DNA of 61,016 nucleotides from an uncultured Actinomycetales bacterium. Lineage in GTDB: Bacteria; Actinomycetota; Actinomycetes; S36-B12. Below are positions 37,694 to 45,387 of this stretch, piece by piece; the first letter of the stretch is position 1, and each line of letters opens with the position of its first letter. A program made the position numbers and the translations under genes. A model generated the notes under the pieces. It did not search any database and was not told the origin of the DNA. It saw only the letters and a list, made by a program, of their open reading frames with translations. The stretch covers positions 1-61,016 of the forward strand of contig CAJXYI010000009.1 of NCBI GenBank assembly GCA_913063435.1, given 5' to 3'.

Positions 37694-38695
37694 TCAGCGG
37701 GTGCCGACCGCGAGCAGGCGCTCGAGATCCCCGTGGACTTCGAGCCCGCATGTGGTTGCCGTGGTGTCGAGCAGCACGCGGCCATCCACGTCGGTCAGTC
37801 GAACCTCGATCACCGCGTCGAGGGTCTCCTCGACGCGTTCGTGCATCCGCGTGCGAATCGGTGCGTGCAACAGGCCTCCGCGACGCCGTTGTGCACGCAG
37901 ATCCAATCGACCGTCGGGCCCCTCGAGTGACCAGTGCACATGCGAGTCGTCGATGCGCAGGTCGAGCTCCTTCGATCCGTTGTAGGTGGCCCAGGTGTGC
38001 AGGCGATCCGCCGTTCGCAAGCCGACGATGAATCCGCGGAATGTCGATCGCACCCAGGGGATGAGGGCTACCGAAGCGACCAGGGCCGCATCCGGTGCTT
38101 CAGCTAGATGAGAGGAGTGCATCCAGACGTAGCCAGCAGGAAACGCCCGACCCCAGTCCTTTTCGATGTATCCGCGTCCACCACCGAGATCGACCTCCCG
38201 GCCCTCGATGGTGAGCCCACCGGACAGTCCGTGCCCGAAGGACACCACCCCGTGGTAGCACTCCATCAGTGGCACCCACGCATACGGCCCCATGATTCCC
38301 GGCCGTCGCCACGTCACCGGCCACGGATCCAACGGCGTCGTGAACGTCACATCGCCGTGCAGATGATCGAAGGCGATCGAGAAGCCGCGGTCGGTGAAGC
38401 GGTGCGGGCCCACTCGAACATCGAAACGTTCGGTGGCCGCCCAGAAATCACCCGGGTCGTACCGGTGATACTCCGATTCGCCGGTCACCCCATCGAGCAC
38501 CTGCACGAACGCCTCGTCGGTGCGCTCGTCGGCATCCATGCCGCGAAAGACTCCGGGAATGAATGCCCACTTCGCGGACTGATCCATGGACACGGTCTTG
38601 ACGTACCAGCCCTCGAAGAAGCCCCCGCGCACTCCGCGGCCATGGAACGCCGCCGGGCGAAGGGTCTGACGGACGACAGCGAGGGGGTTCCGCAC
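37694..38695 (-). CDS. Tocopherol-cyclase-like protein
   Basis: A 333-residue soluble protein with the family segments GGFFEGWYVK, the glycine-rich LHGDVTF turn, GYIEKDWGRAFPAGYVW and WMHSSHL. These are the signatures of the plant and cyanobacterial tocopherol cyclase family, present in many actinobacteria where tocopherol is not made, so the reaction is unknown. GTG 38695 was chosen because TAGCGT lies 7 nt upstream; the GTG at 38704 overlaps that hexamer. It sits between the tad half-locus and pnt genes. Confidence 0.75.
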   Translation of the reverse strand: MRNPLAVVRQTLRPAAFHGRGVRGGFFEGWYVKTVSMDQSAKWAFIPGVFRGMDADERTDEAFVQVLDGVTGESEYHRYDPGDFWAATERFDVRVGPHRFTDRGFSIAFDHLHGDVTFTTPLDPWPVTWRRPGIMGPYAWVPLMECYHGVVSFGHGLSGGLTIEGREVDLGGGRGYIEKDWGRAFPAGYVWMHSSHLAEAPDAALVASVALIPWVRSTFRGFIVGLRTADRLHTWATYNGSKELDLRIDDSHVHWSLEGPDGRLDLRAQRRRGGLLHAPIRTRMHERVEETLDAVIEVRLTDVDGRVLLDTTATTCGLEVHGDLERLLAVGTR

Positions 38696-38736
38696 CCGTC
38701 CCACGCTACCCCTAGGCTTCAGTTCGGAGGTTTTTC

Positions 38737-39873
38737 ATGCGCATCCTCATCCCTCGCGAAACCCGGGCTGGTGAACGACGTGTCGCGATGGTGCCCTCCG
38801 TCGTGGGCAAGTTCACCCAGATCGGTTGCGAAGTGCTGGTGGAATCCGGTGCCGGCGTCCACGCATACGCACCCGACTCCGAATATGCCGCCGCCGGCGC
38901 CCACATCATCCCGAGCTCCGATATCAATATCGCGCTCGAGGCTGCCGACGTCATCGCGAGTGTGCGACCCCTGGAGTACACGAAGGCCCGGCGCGTGAGG
39001 GCGGGCGCGATCTGCGTATCTTTCCTGTCCCCTGCCATCGATACCGACACCATCCGCGCGCTGCGGGACGCCGACGCAACCGGGTTGAGTTTCGATCTCG
39101 TCCCGCGGATCTCCCGCGCTCAATCGATGGACGCGCTCACCTCCCAATCGCTGGTCACCGGCTATCGCGCTGCGCTCGTCGCCGCCGACCGTCTGCCTCG
39201 CTTCTTCCCCCTGTTCATGACGGCTGCGGGCACTATCCAGCCGGCGAAGGTGCTCGTGCTCGGTGCCGGCGTCGCGGGCCTGCAGGCCATCGCCACCGCC
39301 AAGCGGCTCGGTTCGCGGGTATCGGCCTATGACGTGCGACCCTCCAGCGCCGATGAGGTCAAGAGCATGGGTGGCACGTTCATCACCCTCGATCTGGAAA
39401 CCCTCGAGGGGTCAGGCGGCTATGCGCGCGAGATGACCGAGGAACGTTCGGCACGTCAGCGCGAACTACTCACTCCCCACATCGCTGACTCCGATGCGGT
39501 CATCACCACCGCAGCGGTGCCTGGGCGCACTGCTCCCCTGCTGGTCACCCGCGCGATGGTCGCCACGATGAAACCCGGCTCCGTCGTGGTGGATCTCGCC
39601 AGTGAATCCGGCGGGAATGTCGAAGGCTCCGTGGCCGGTGAGGTGATCGATCTGAACGGTGTCACGATCTGGGGTGGGAGGGATGTCGCCAGCGAAATGC
39701 CCGTGCATGCCTCGCAGTTGTATGCCATGAACGTTTTCGCGCTCATCAGCCCATCGATCGATGAGGGTGCCATCAGCATCGATATCGACGACGAGGTCTA
39801 CGACGGATGTGTCGTGGTGTTCAACGGAGAAATCCGTAACGAGGCGGCGATTGCCGCGCTGGGAGGTGCGTGA
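38737..39873 (+). CDS. pntAA: NAD(P) transhydrogenase subunit alpha 1
   Basis: A 378-residue soluble NAD(H)-binding subunit. RETRAGERRVAMVPS at the N-terminus and VLGAGVAGLQAIATAKRLG with the GxGxxG motif are the family hallmarks, followed by DSDAVITTAAVPGRTAP. It is half of the proton-pumping enzyme that exchanges hydride between NADH and NADP. GGAGG precedes the ATG. It overlaps nothing and is followed by pntAB after 3 nt and pntB by a 4-nt overlap. Confidence 0.94.
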   Translation: MRILIPRETRAGERRVAMVPSVVGKFTQIGCEVLVESGAGVHAYAPDSEYAAAGAHIIPSSDINIALEAADVIASVRPLEYTKARRVRAGAICVSFLSPAIDTDTIRALRDADATGLSFDLVPRISRAQSMDALTSQSLVTGYRAALVAADRLPRFFPLFMTAAGTIQPAKVLVLGAGVAGLQAIATAKRLGSRVSAYDVRPSSADEVKSMGGTFITLDLETLEGSGGYAREMTEERSARQRELLTPHIADSDAVITTAAVPGRTAPLLVTRAMVATMKPGSVVVDLASESGGNVEGSVAGEVIDLNGVTIWGGRDVASEMPVHASQLYAMNVFALISPSIDEGAISIDIDDEVYDGCVVVFNGEIRNEAAIAALGGA

Positions 39874-39876
39874 GCC

Positions 39877-40179
39877 ATGGATGGCGTCACGCTGCTCACG
39901 ATCTTCATCCTGAGCATCTTCGTCGGCTTCGAGGTCGTGTCCAAAGTATCGGCTGTGCTGCACACGCCGTTGATGTCCGGCGCCAATGCAATCCACGGCA
40001 TCGTGCTCATCGGCGGCATCATCGTGACCGGAGCCGCAGATACCCCGTTGGAGTTGATTCTCGGCGCACTCGCCGTGCTGCTCGGCGCCATCAATCTCGT
40101 CGGCGGCTTCGTCGTCACCGACCGGATGCTGGAGATGTTCAAACCGAAGAAGGCCACCGCCAAGGACGGTGAGGCATGA
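39877..40179 (+). CDS. pntAB: NAD(P) transhydrogenase subunit alpha 2
   Basis: A 100-residue membrane subunit with three or four helices: TLLTIFILSIFVGFEVVSKV, GIVLIGGIIVTG and LGALAVLLGAINLVGG. The conserved ISGANAIHG-like loop appears as MSGANAIHGIV. It joins pntB to form the proton channel. The split three-subunit arrangement, rather than the fused pntA, is usual in actinobacteria and alphaproteobacteria. Confidence 0.93.
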   Translation: MDGVTLLTIFILSIFVGFEVVSKVSAVLHTPLMSGANAIHGIVLIGGIIVTGAADTPLELILGALAVLLGAINLVGGFVVTDRMLEMFKPKKATAKDGEA

Positions 40180-41555
40180 GCACTCCGACCTGGGCGCAAC
40201 TGACCAATCTCGGTGTCGCTGTCTTATTCATCCTGTCCCTGAAGGCGCTCTCCTCACCCAAGACCGCCCGGCTCGGCACGCTGGTCGGCGCCGTGGGCGC
40301 CGCCGTCGCCACGATCATCTTGTTCTTCACCGGTATCGAACTGGACAACCTCGCGGTCATCATCGCGATGATCATCATCGGTTCGGTCATCGGCGCAGTC
40401 TCGGCTCGCCGGGTGAAGATGACCGCGATGCCGCAGATGGTGGCGCTGTTCAACGGTGTCGGTGGCGGCGCCGCGGGACTCATCGCCGTCGTAGAGTTCT
40501 TGCACGCCAAGGACGACCCGACACTGCTGTTCTGGATCTTCACCGTGCTCACCGTGATCATCGGCTCGGTGGCGTTTTCCGGCTCGATCGTGACCTACCT
40601 GAAACTCCAAGAGATCATGACCACCCGGCCGGTCGTTCTACCCGCCGGAAAATGGGTGACCATCCTGGTTGCCGTTGCGGTCGCGGTCTTCGCCATCTGG
40701 GGCATCATCGATCCACAGTTCTGGATCATCTTGATCCTGCTCGTGCTGTCTTTGGTTTTCGGAGTGCTGTTCGTGCTGCCTGTGGGCGGCGCCGATGTGC
40801 CGATCGTGATCTCATTGCTCAACGCACTCACCGGCCTTGCCGTAGCGGCATCCGGCTATGTCTTGAACAACGTGCTGCTGCTCATCGCCGGCACGCTCGT
40901 CGGTGCCTCCGGAACGCTGCTGACGATGATGATGGCGAAGGCGATGGGGCGTCCGCTGACCGCAACGCTGTTCGGTGCGTTCTCCGGCACGACCGCCGGC
41001 AGTGCTGGTCCTGGTTCGGATCGTCCGGTGCGATCGAGTTCGCCACAGGACGTCGCGATCATGCTCGGCTATGCCGACAAGGTGATCCTGGTCCCCGGGT
41101 ATGGACTGGCTGTCGCCCAGGCTCAGTCGACACTGCGCGAACTCGCCGATCTGCTCGCTGAGCGCGGCATCGATGTCGACTATGCGATCCACCCGGTCGC
41201 CGGTCGTATGCCGGGGCACATGAACGTGCTGCTCGCCGAGGCCAACGTGCCGTATGAGCAGTTGAAGGAGATGGACGAGATCAATCCGGAGTTCCCGTCC
41301 ACCGACGTCGTGCTGGTGGTGGGTGCGAATGACGTGGTGAATCCGGCGGCGCGCACCGATCAGAGTGCACCGATCCACGGCATGCCGATTCTCGATGTCG
41401 ATACAGCAGGCCAGGTGGTGTTCCTGAAGCGGTCGATGCGACCGGGGTTCGCGGGCATAGAGAACGAGTTGCTCTTCGACCCGAAGACGACACTGCTGTT
41501 CGGTGACGCCAAAGAGAGCCTGACGAAGGTCGTGGCCTCCTTGAAGGCGCTCTAG
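40176..41555 (+). CDS. pntB: NAD(P) transhydrogenase subunit beta
   Basis: A 459-residue protein with about nine helices, then a soluble NADP domain at residues 290-459. The NADP loop GYGLAVAQAQ, followed by IHPVAGRMPGHMNVLLAEA and VLVVGANDVVNPAA, marks it clearly. Start ATG overlaps the pntAB stop. Its stop TAG (41553-41555) lies inside the first copy of the 43-bp repeat that begins at 41552. Confidence 0.94.
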   Translation: MSTPTWAQLTNLGVAVLFILSLKALSSPKTARLGTLVGAVGAAVATIILFFTGIELDNLAVIIAMIIIGSVIGAVSARRVKMTAMPQMVALFNGVGGGAAGLIAVVEFLHAKDDPTLLFWIFTVLTVIIGSVAFSGSIVTYLKLQEIMTTRPVVLPAGKWVTILVAVAVAVFAIWGIIDPQFWIILILLVLSLVFGVLFVLPVGGADVPIVISLLNALTGLAVAASGYVLNNVLLLIAGTLVGASGTLLTMMMAKAMGRPLTATLFGAFSGTTAGSAGPGSDRPVRSSSPQDVAIMLGYADKVILVPGYGLAVAQAQSTLRELADLLAERGIDVDYAIHPVAGRMPGHMNVLLAEANVPYEQLKEMDEINPEFPSTDVVLVVGANDVVNPAARTDQSAPIHGMPILDVDTAGQVVFLKRSMRPGFAGIENELLFDPKTTLLFGDAKESLTKVVASLKAL

Positions 41556-41594
41556 CGCGACCCGTCACACAGAGCCATACAGCCGATCCCCTGC
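41552..41594. repeat. 43-bp direct repeat, copy 1 (upp 3'-end sequence)
   Basis: These 43 bases are identical to 42084-42126. They begin CTAGCGCGACCCGTCACACA and continue through the upp stop and last nine codons on the minus strand. The neighbouring bases differ on both sides, so the repeat ends are sharp. This copy encodes the C-terminus of hicB and, on the plus strand, includes the pntB stop. Confidence 0.95.
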
Positions 41595-41777
41595 ATACGT
41601 AGTCTCTTCAATCAGGGCTGATGTCACCAATCCGTCTTGGATCCACGCGGCAATACCTTCACGGACGAGCAAACGTGCTTCATCGAGCGTGTCTCCGCCT
41701 GCGATGAAGCCCTCGATGTCAGGGCTCTCAGCCCACCAATGCCCATCTTCTTCGTGATACGTCACACGGATAGCCAT
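41565..41777 (-). CDS. hicB: HicB-like antitoxin with C-terminus derived from upp
   Basis: A 70-residue protein. The core is the HicB fold: RVTYHEEDGHWWAESPDI then EGFIAGGDTLDEARLLVREG, the partly degraded RNase-H-like fold that blocks HicA. No separate DNA-binding domain is present. The last nine residues, AGDRLYGSV, and the stop are identical in sequence to the end of upp because they lie in the 43-bp repeat. It follows hicA by 6 nt. Confidence 0.82.
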   Translation of the reverse strand: MAIRVTYHEEDGHWWAESPDIEGFIAGGDTLDEARLLVREGIAAWIQDGLVTSALIEETTYAGDRLYGSV

Positions 41778-41783
41778 CGGGAT

Positions 41784-42008
41784 TCACCCCTTTCCGAGGA
41801 GCCGAAGCGCTTCATCGACGCTCAAACCGATCACGCTGACAAGAATCTTGCGAACACCGCCGGGAGGAATCGTACGCCCGTCATGGTACGAAAACAGAAT
41901 TCTTGGTCTCCCCGGGGATTCCAAATGGCGATGTGAGCCCCGTTGACGGACGATCTGGTAGCTCAGAGGCTTCCTCTGGAGTACAGCTAATAGCTCCGCT
42001 GACTTCAT
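41784..42008 (-). CDS. hicA: HicA-type mRNA interferase toxin
   Basis: A 74-residue double-stranded RNA-binding-like protein. It has MKSAELLAVLQRKPL at the N-terminus, the catalytic-type His in RQRGSHRHLE and a conserved SVIGLSVDEALRLLG tail. HicA cuts mRNA and is held by HicB. The order hicA-hicB is usual. ATG 42008 is chosen over one at 42029, which falls in the operator-like repeat. Confidence 0.85.
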   Translation of the reverse strand: MKSAELLAVLQRKPLSYQIVRQRGSHRHLESPGRPRILFSYHDGRTIPPGGVRKILVSVIGLSVDEALRLLGKG

Positions 42009-42012
42009 CGAA

Positions 42013-42066
42013 GGAAATTCCGCCACCAACTCATGGTGGCCTATGCAGAGCCCCTTCTGAATTTCC
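42013..42066 (-). promoter_or_regulatory. Nested inverted repeats upstream of hicAB, candidate operator
   Basis: An outer pair GGAAATTC (42013-42020) and GAATTTCC (42059-42066) is perfectly inverted. Inside lies a tight dyad CCACCA-N5-TGGTGG (42023-42039). Both lie just upstream of the hicA ATG at 42008. HicB or another regulator may bind here, or the RNA may form a hairpin. Confidence 0.4.
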
Positions 42067-42083
42067 TATCCACAGGAGAGTAG

Positions 42084-42126
42084 CTAGCGCGACCCGTCAC
42101 ACAGAGCCATACAGCCGATCCCCTGC
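42084..42126. repeat. 43-bp direct repeat, copy 2 (upp 3' end)
   Basis: Identical to 41552-41594 and shifted by 532 bp. It holds the stop and last codons of upp on the minus strand. The hicAB pair with its upstream dyads fills the 489 bases between the copies. No integrase, transposase or other gene lies between them. Confidence 0.95.
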
Positions 42127-42735
42127 GTCACCGAGGCCCGGCACGATGTAGCCGACGTCATTGAGTCGCTCATCGAGTCCGGCCATGACCACGGTCACGT
42201 CGACGTCGCGGCCGGCGAACGCGCTCTCCACATGAGACAAACCCTCCGGTGCAGCGAGCAGCACGATTGCGGTCACATCCCGTGCACCTCGCTCGAGCAT
42301 GAGCTCGATCGCGGTCACGAGGGTGCCACCGGTCGCCAGCATCGGATCGAGCACGAACACCTGGCGCCCGCTGAGATCAGTCGGAATGCGCTCGGCATAT
42401 GTGGAGGCCAACAGCGATTCCTCGTCGCGCACCATGCCCAGGAATCCGACCTCGGCGGTCGGGACCAGACGAAGCATTCCCTCGAGCATGCCCAGCCCGG
42501 CGCGCAGGATCGGCACGACCATGGGGCGCGGCTTCGTCAGGTGCACACCGGTCATGGCGGCCACGGGGGTGACGAGGTCGTAGGGGCGAGTCGTCAGCCC
42601 GCGAGTTGCCTCATAGGCAAGGAGGGTCACCATCTCGTCGACGAGATTGCGGAATGTCGCCGAATCCGTGGTCTCATCTCGCAGGACGGTCAACTTATGG
42701 GCAAGGAGCGGGTGTTCCACGACGAGGCTGCGCAC
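42097..42735 (-). CDS. upp: Uracil phosphoribosyltransferase
   Basis: A 212-residue enzyme of normal length. The PRPP-binding loop is [14 protein letters not shown], and the uracil-binding C-terminal part has [17 protein letters not shown]. It salvages uracil to UMP. GTG 42735 has TAGCCT 8 nt upstream. The coding end is intact and lies in repeat copy 2. The gene neighbours the tRNA deaminase pair divergently, as in many actinobacteria. Confidence 0.95.
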   Translation of the reverse strand: MRSLVVEHPLLAHKLTVLRDETTDSATFRNLVDEMVTLLAYEATRGLTTRPYDLVTPVAAMTGVHLTKPRPMVVPILRAGLGMLEGMLRLVPTAEVGFLGMVRDEESLLASTYAERIPTDLSGRQVFVLDPMLATGGTLVTAIELMLERGARDVTAIVLLAAPEGLSHVESAFAGRDVDVTVVMAGLDERLNDVGYIVPGLGDAGDRLYGSV

Positions 42736-42830
42736 GGTTGTTCAGGCTACCGGGTGTTGCGGTGGGGCGGGGCGTGGAACGATATCCCCGGCAGCCAACC
42801 GGTGGCCGCGGGATGAAGGAGCTCAAGGCC

Positions 42831-43328
42831 ATGGATATCGAGGACGACGAGGTCGACTTCGCCATCGCGGCCTGGCGTGAAGATGGCCAGTGGTCAGCGG
42901 CGGCGCTGCCCCCGCGTGCCGTGGAAACCCTGGGGGGATTCGTCGCAGCACTGCGACAGTTGGCAGGTGAGGGGGGCGTCCTCGGTTTCGTCGCCATCGC
43001 TGAAGAATGCTTCATCGCCGTGCGTATCCCACCTGACGGCGTCGCACGCATTCTGCTGTCGGACGCGAACTGCGCATATGACTTCGATCTCGCTGAGGAG
43101 GCACTCGACCTGCTCGACATCGAACTGCCTGATGATGAGGACGAGTTCGATGACATCGAGCCGATCGGTGACTTGGCATTCGCCGCCGACTTCGGACTGG
43201 ACGCTGAAACGGTCGAGATGATCTGCCTCGACGAGGATGCCCTCACCGAGGAGCAGGTGGGGCAGATGGCACGTCGACTGGGGTTCGGTGATCAATTCGC
43301 CGGAGTGCTGCGCACACTGGGGAATTAG
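42831..43328 (+). CDS. tRNA adenosine deaminase-associated protein
   Basis: A 165-residue acidic protein with LLSDANCAYDFDLAEEALDLL and LPDDEDEFDDIEPIGD, the pattern of the actinobacterial family always found beside tadA. Function is unproven. AAGGAG precedes the ATG at 42831 by 9 nt; an in-frame ATG at 42813 is upstream of that site. It is 5 nt from tadA. Confidence 0.85.
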   Translation: MDIEDDEVDFAIAAWREDGQWSAAALPPRAVETLGGFVAALRQLAGEGGVLGFVAIAEECFIAVRIPPDGVARILLSDANCAYDFDLAEEALDLLDIELPDDEDEFDDIEPIGDLAFAADFGLDAETVEMICLDEDALTEEQVGQMARRLGFGDQFAGVLRTLGN

Positions 43329-43333
43329 TCCGA

Positions 43334-43798
43334 ATGCATCGGCTCACCGATGTCGAGGCCGTGCAACGAGCGCTCGATCTCGCTCGGACTGTGTCCACAC
43401 CCGATGATGACGTTCCGGTGGGTGCCGTGGTGCTAGACGCGAGTGGAACCGTGATCGGGCAGGCGGTCAATGAACGCGAGGCCAGCGGCGACCCGACGGC
43501 ACACGCCGAGGTGCTGGCGATTCGCCGGGCGGCGAGCACGTTGGACACCTGGCGTCTTGATGGCTGCACGATCGCGGTGACGATGGAGCCGTGCCCGATG
43601 TGCGCGGGCGCCATCGGGTTGGCGCGCATCGATCGAGTCGTTTTCGGTGCATGGAACGACACCTATGGCGCGGCTGGATCGGCCTGGGATCTGCTGCGCG
43701 ATCGCCGTCTTGCGCACCGCCCCGAGGTAGTGGGCGGTGTGTTGGAGGGTGAGTGCGGCGACATCGTCCGGGAATTCTTCGCTCGCCACCGGGAGTGA
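43334..43798 (+). CDS. tadA: tRNA-specific adenosine deaminase
   Basis: A 154-residue deaminase. The zinc and catalytic motif HAEVLAIRRA (His and Glu) and PCPMCAGAI (two Cys) are in the usual order. It converts A34 to inosine in tRNA-Arg(ACG). The same symbol is used for the Tad pilus ATPase; the two are unrelated. It lies directly before the tRNA-Ser gene. Confidence 0.94.
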   Translation: MHRLTDVEAVQRALDLARTVSTPDDDVPVGAVVLDASGTVIGQAVNEREASGDPTAHAEVLAIRRAASTLDTWRLDGCTIAVTMEPCPMCAGAIGLARIDRVVFGAWNDTYGAAGSAWDLLRDRRLAHRPEVVGGVLEGECGDIVREFFARHRE

Positions 43799-43832
43799 TC
43801 TCGCGCTGATGTGAGGTTGTACCCTCTTCGGC

Positions 43833-43922
43833 GGTGGCGTGTCCGAGCGGCCAAAGGAGCGCGCCTCGAAAGCGCGTGTGGGGGCAACCTCACCGTGGGT
43901 TCAAATCCCACCGCCACCGCCA
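43833..43922 (+). tRNA. tRNA-Ser (anticodon CGA)
   Basis: The acceptor GGTGGCG (43833-43839) pairs with CGCCACC (43912-43918), followed by discriminator G and an encoded CCA. The anticodon stem CGCGC/GCGCG encloses the loop CTCGAAA with anticodon CGA. The long variable arm between it and the GTGGGTTCAAATCCCAC T-arm is that of class II tRNA-Ser. It reads UCG codons. Confidence 0.95.
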
Positions 43923-43924
43923 TT

Positions 43925-43972
43925 GCAGATCGGTGCACCCCGCAGGGGTGTGCCGGTCTGCAATTTTGTGTT
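43925..43972 (+). terminator. Hairpin terminator after tRNA-Ser
   Basis: GCAGATCGG through CACCCC pairs with GGGGTG through CCGGTCTGC to make a 17-bp stem (14 Watson-Crick and three G-T pairs) around a GCA loop at 43925-43961. AATTTTGTGTT follows at 43962-43972. The position 3 nt after the tRNA fits factor-independent termination. Confidence 0.8.
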
Positions 43973-44077
43973 GCGAGGGATTTGGGAGGAGTGACCGCAG
44001 GTCACGACGGTTCCCACCGCGGGTGATTCCTCTTCAATCGCCTACGCCTCATCACCTACCTCGGCCATACTCGACCC

Positions 44078-45385
44078 ATGGTCCAAGGACTCCCGGCGAC
44101 GCCGATCTTCGATCCCGTCAATAGCCTCAAGCCGATCTTCGTTGTAGGAACCCGGCCTGAGGCGATCAAGATCTTTCCCGTGGTCCATGCGATGCGAGCC
44201 CACCACCGGTTCGACCCGATCGTGATCACGTCCGGCCAGCACCCGGACATGTGCGCCGACGTATTACGAATGGCCGGAGTCGAGCCGGATTTCGCACTCA
44301 CCCTCGACCGCAAGACCGGGTCACTGAACGAACTCCTCGTAGAAATCATGCGCCAACTCGATGGTGTCTTCACCGAACTGATCGAGGCATACAACCCGGC
44401 CGGCTACCTACCGCGCATCCCCGGCGTGTTCGTTCACGGTGACACCAGCACCGCTTTCGCAGCGGCAGTCACGGCTGCCATGCTCGAGATACCTGTCGTT
44501 CACGTCGAGGCGGGTTTGCGCACATACGACCTGCATGGCCCCTTCCCTGAGGAATTGAACCGCCAACTCATCGCCCGCACCGCGTTGCTCTCCATTGCTC
44601 CCACCATGCCGTCGGAGGCGAACCTGATCCGCGAGTCGATTTCCAGTGAGCAGATCTTCGTTTCCGGCAACACCGGTATCGATGCCCTGCTCTGGGCGGT
44701 GCAGCAACCGGTGTCGTACTCCGATCCCCGAGTCAGCGAACTCATGAATCGCGGCGCGACGATCATCGCTGTCACCGCTCATCGGCGGGAGAACTGGACC
44801 CACCTCACCGGTATCTGCGAAGCCGTCGAACGAATCGCGGCCGCGAAACCCGAAGTCCAATTCATCCTGCCTATGCATCCCAACCCGAGAGTGCGTAGCG
44901 TCATCGAGGAAAGACTTTCGGCTAATCCTCAGGTGATCCTCACCGAACCACTGGAATACATCGAGTTCGCGCATGTGCTCCAGACTGCGAAGATCGCCCT
45001 CACCGACTCCGGAGGGATCCAGGAGGAAGCCCCCTCGCTCGACACGCCCGTTCTGGTGATGCGCGAGCAGACCGAACGCCCCGAGGGAGTGCTTGCCGGA
45101 ACACTGAAACTCGTCGGCACGGATCCAGACAGAATCGTCACCGCGACCTTGCGCCTGCTCGATGACCCGGATGAATACGCCCGAATGGCCCAGGCGAACA
45201 ACCCGTATGGCGACGGCAGGGCATCCCAGCGGATCACCGAGGCCTTGCAGTACGTCCTGTCGGGCGAGGATCCCCCACAGGCCTTCGGACCTGGGTTCTC
45301 CCGATCCTTCGTACTCGCAAATACCGGGGTCGACTACAACACCCTGGACAGCCAGCCACCTCAGGGTCGCGATCAGGAGCACTAA
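44078..45385 (+). CDS. wecB: UDP-N-acetylglucosamine 2-epimerase (non-hydrolysing)
   Basis: A 435-residue GT-B-fold epimerase. VVGTRPEAIKIFPVV is the N-terminal signature, HVEAGLRTYD is the substrate region, and TVTAHRRENW appears as AVTAHRRENW with DSGGIQEEAPSL in the second domain. It interconverts UDP-GlcNAc and UDP-ManNAc for cell-surface glycans. A CATACT hexamer lies 6 nt before the ATG. It is followed after 2 nt by a membrane GT2 gene. Confidence 0.92.
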   Translation: MVQGLPATPIFDPVNSLKPIFVVGTRPEAIKIFPVVHAMRAHHRFDPIVITSGQHPDMCADVLRMAGVEPDFALTLDRKTGSLNELLVEIMRQLDGVFTELIEAYNPAGYLPRIPGVFVHGDTSTAFAAAVTAAMLEIPVVHVEAGLRTYDLHGPFPEELNRQLIARTALLSIAPTMPSEANLIRESISSEQIFVSGNTGIDALLWAVQQPVSYSDPRVSELMNRGATIIAVTAHRRENWTHLTGICEAVERIAAAKPEVQFILPMHPNPRVRSVIEERLSANPQVILTEPLEYIEFAHVLQTAKIALTDSGGIQEEAPSLDTPVLVMREQTERPEGVLAGTLKLVGTDPDRIVTATLRLLDDPDEYARMAQANNPYGDGRASQRITEALQYVLSGEDPPQAFGPGFSRSFVLANTGVDYNTLDSQPPQGRDQEH

Positions 45386-45387
45386 CG

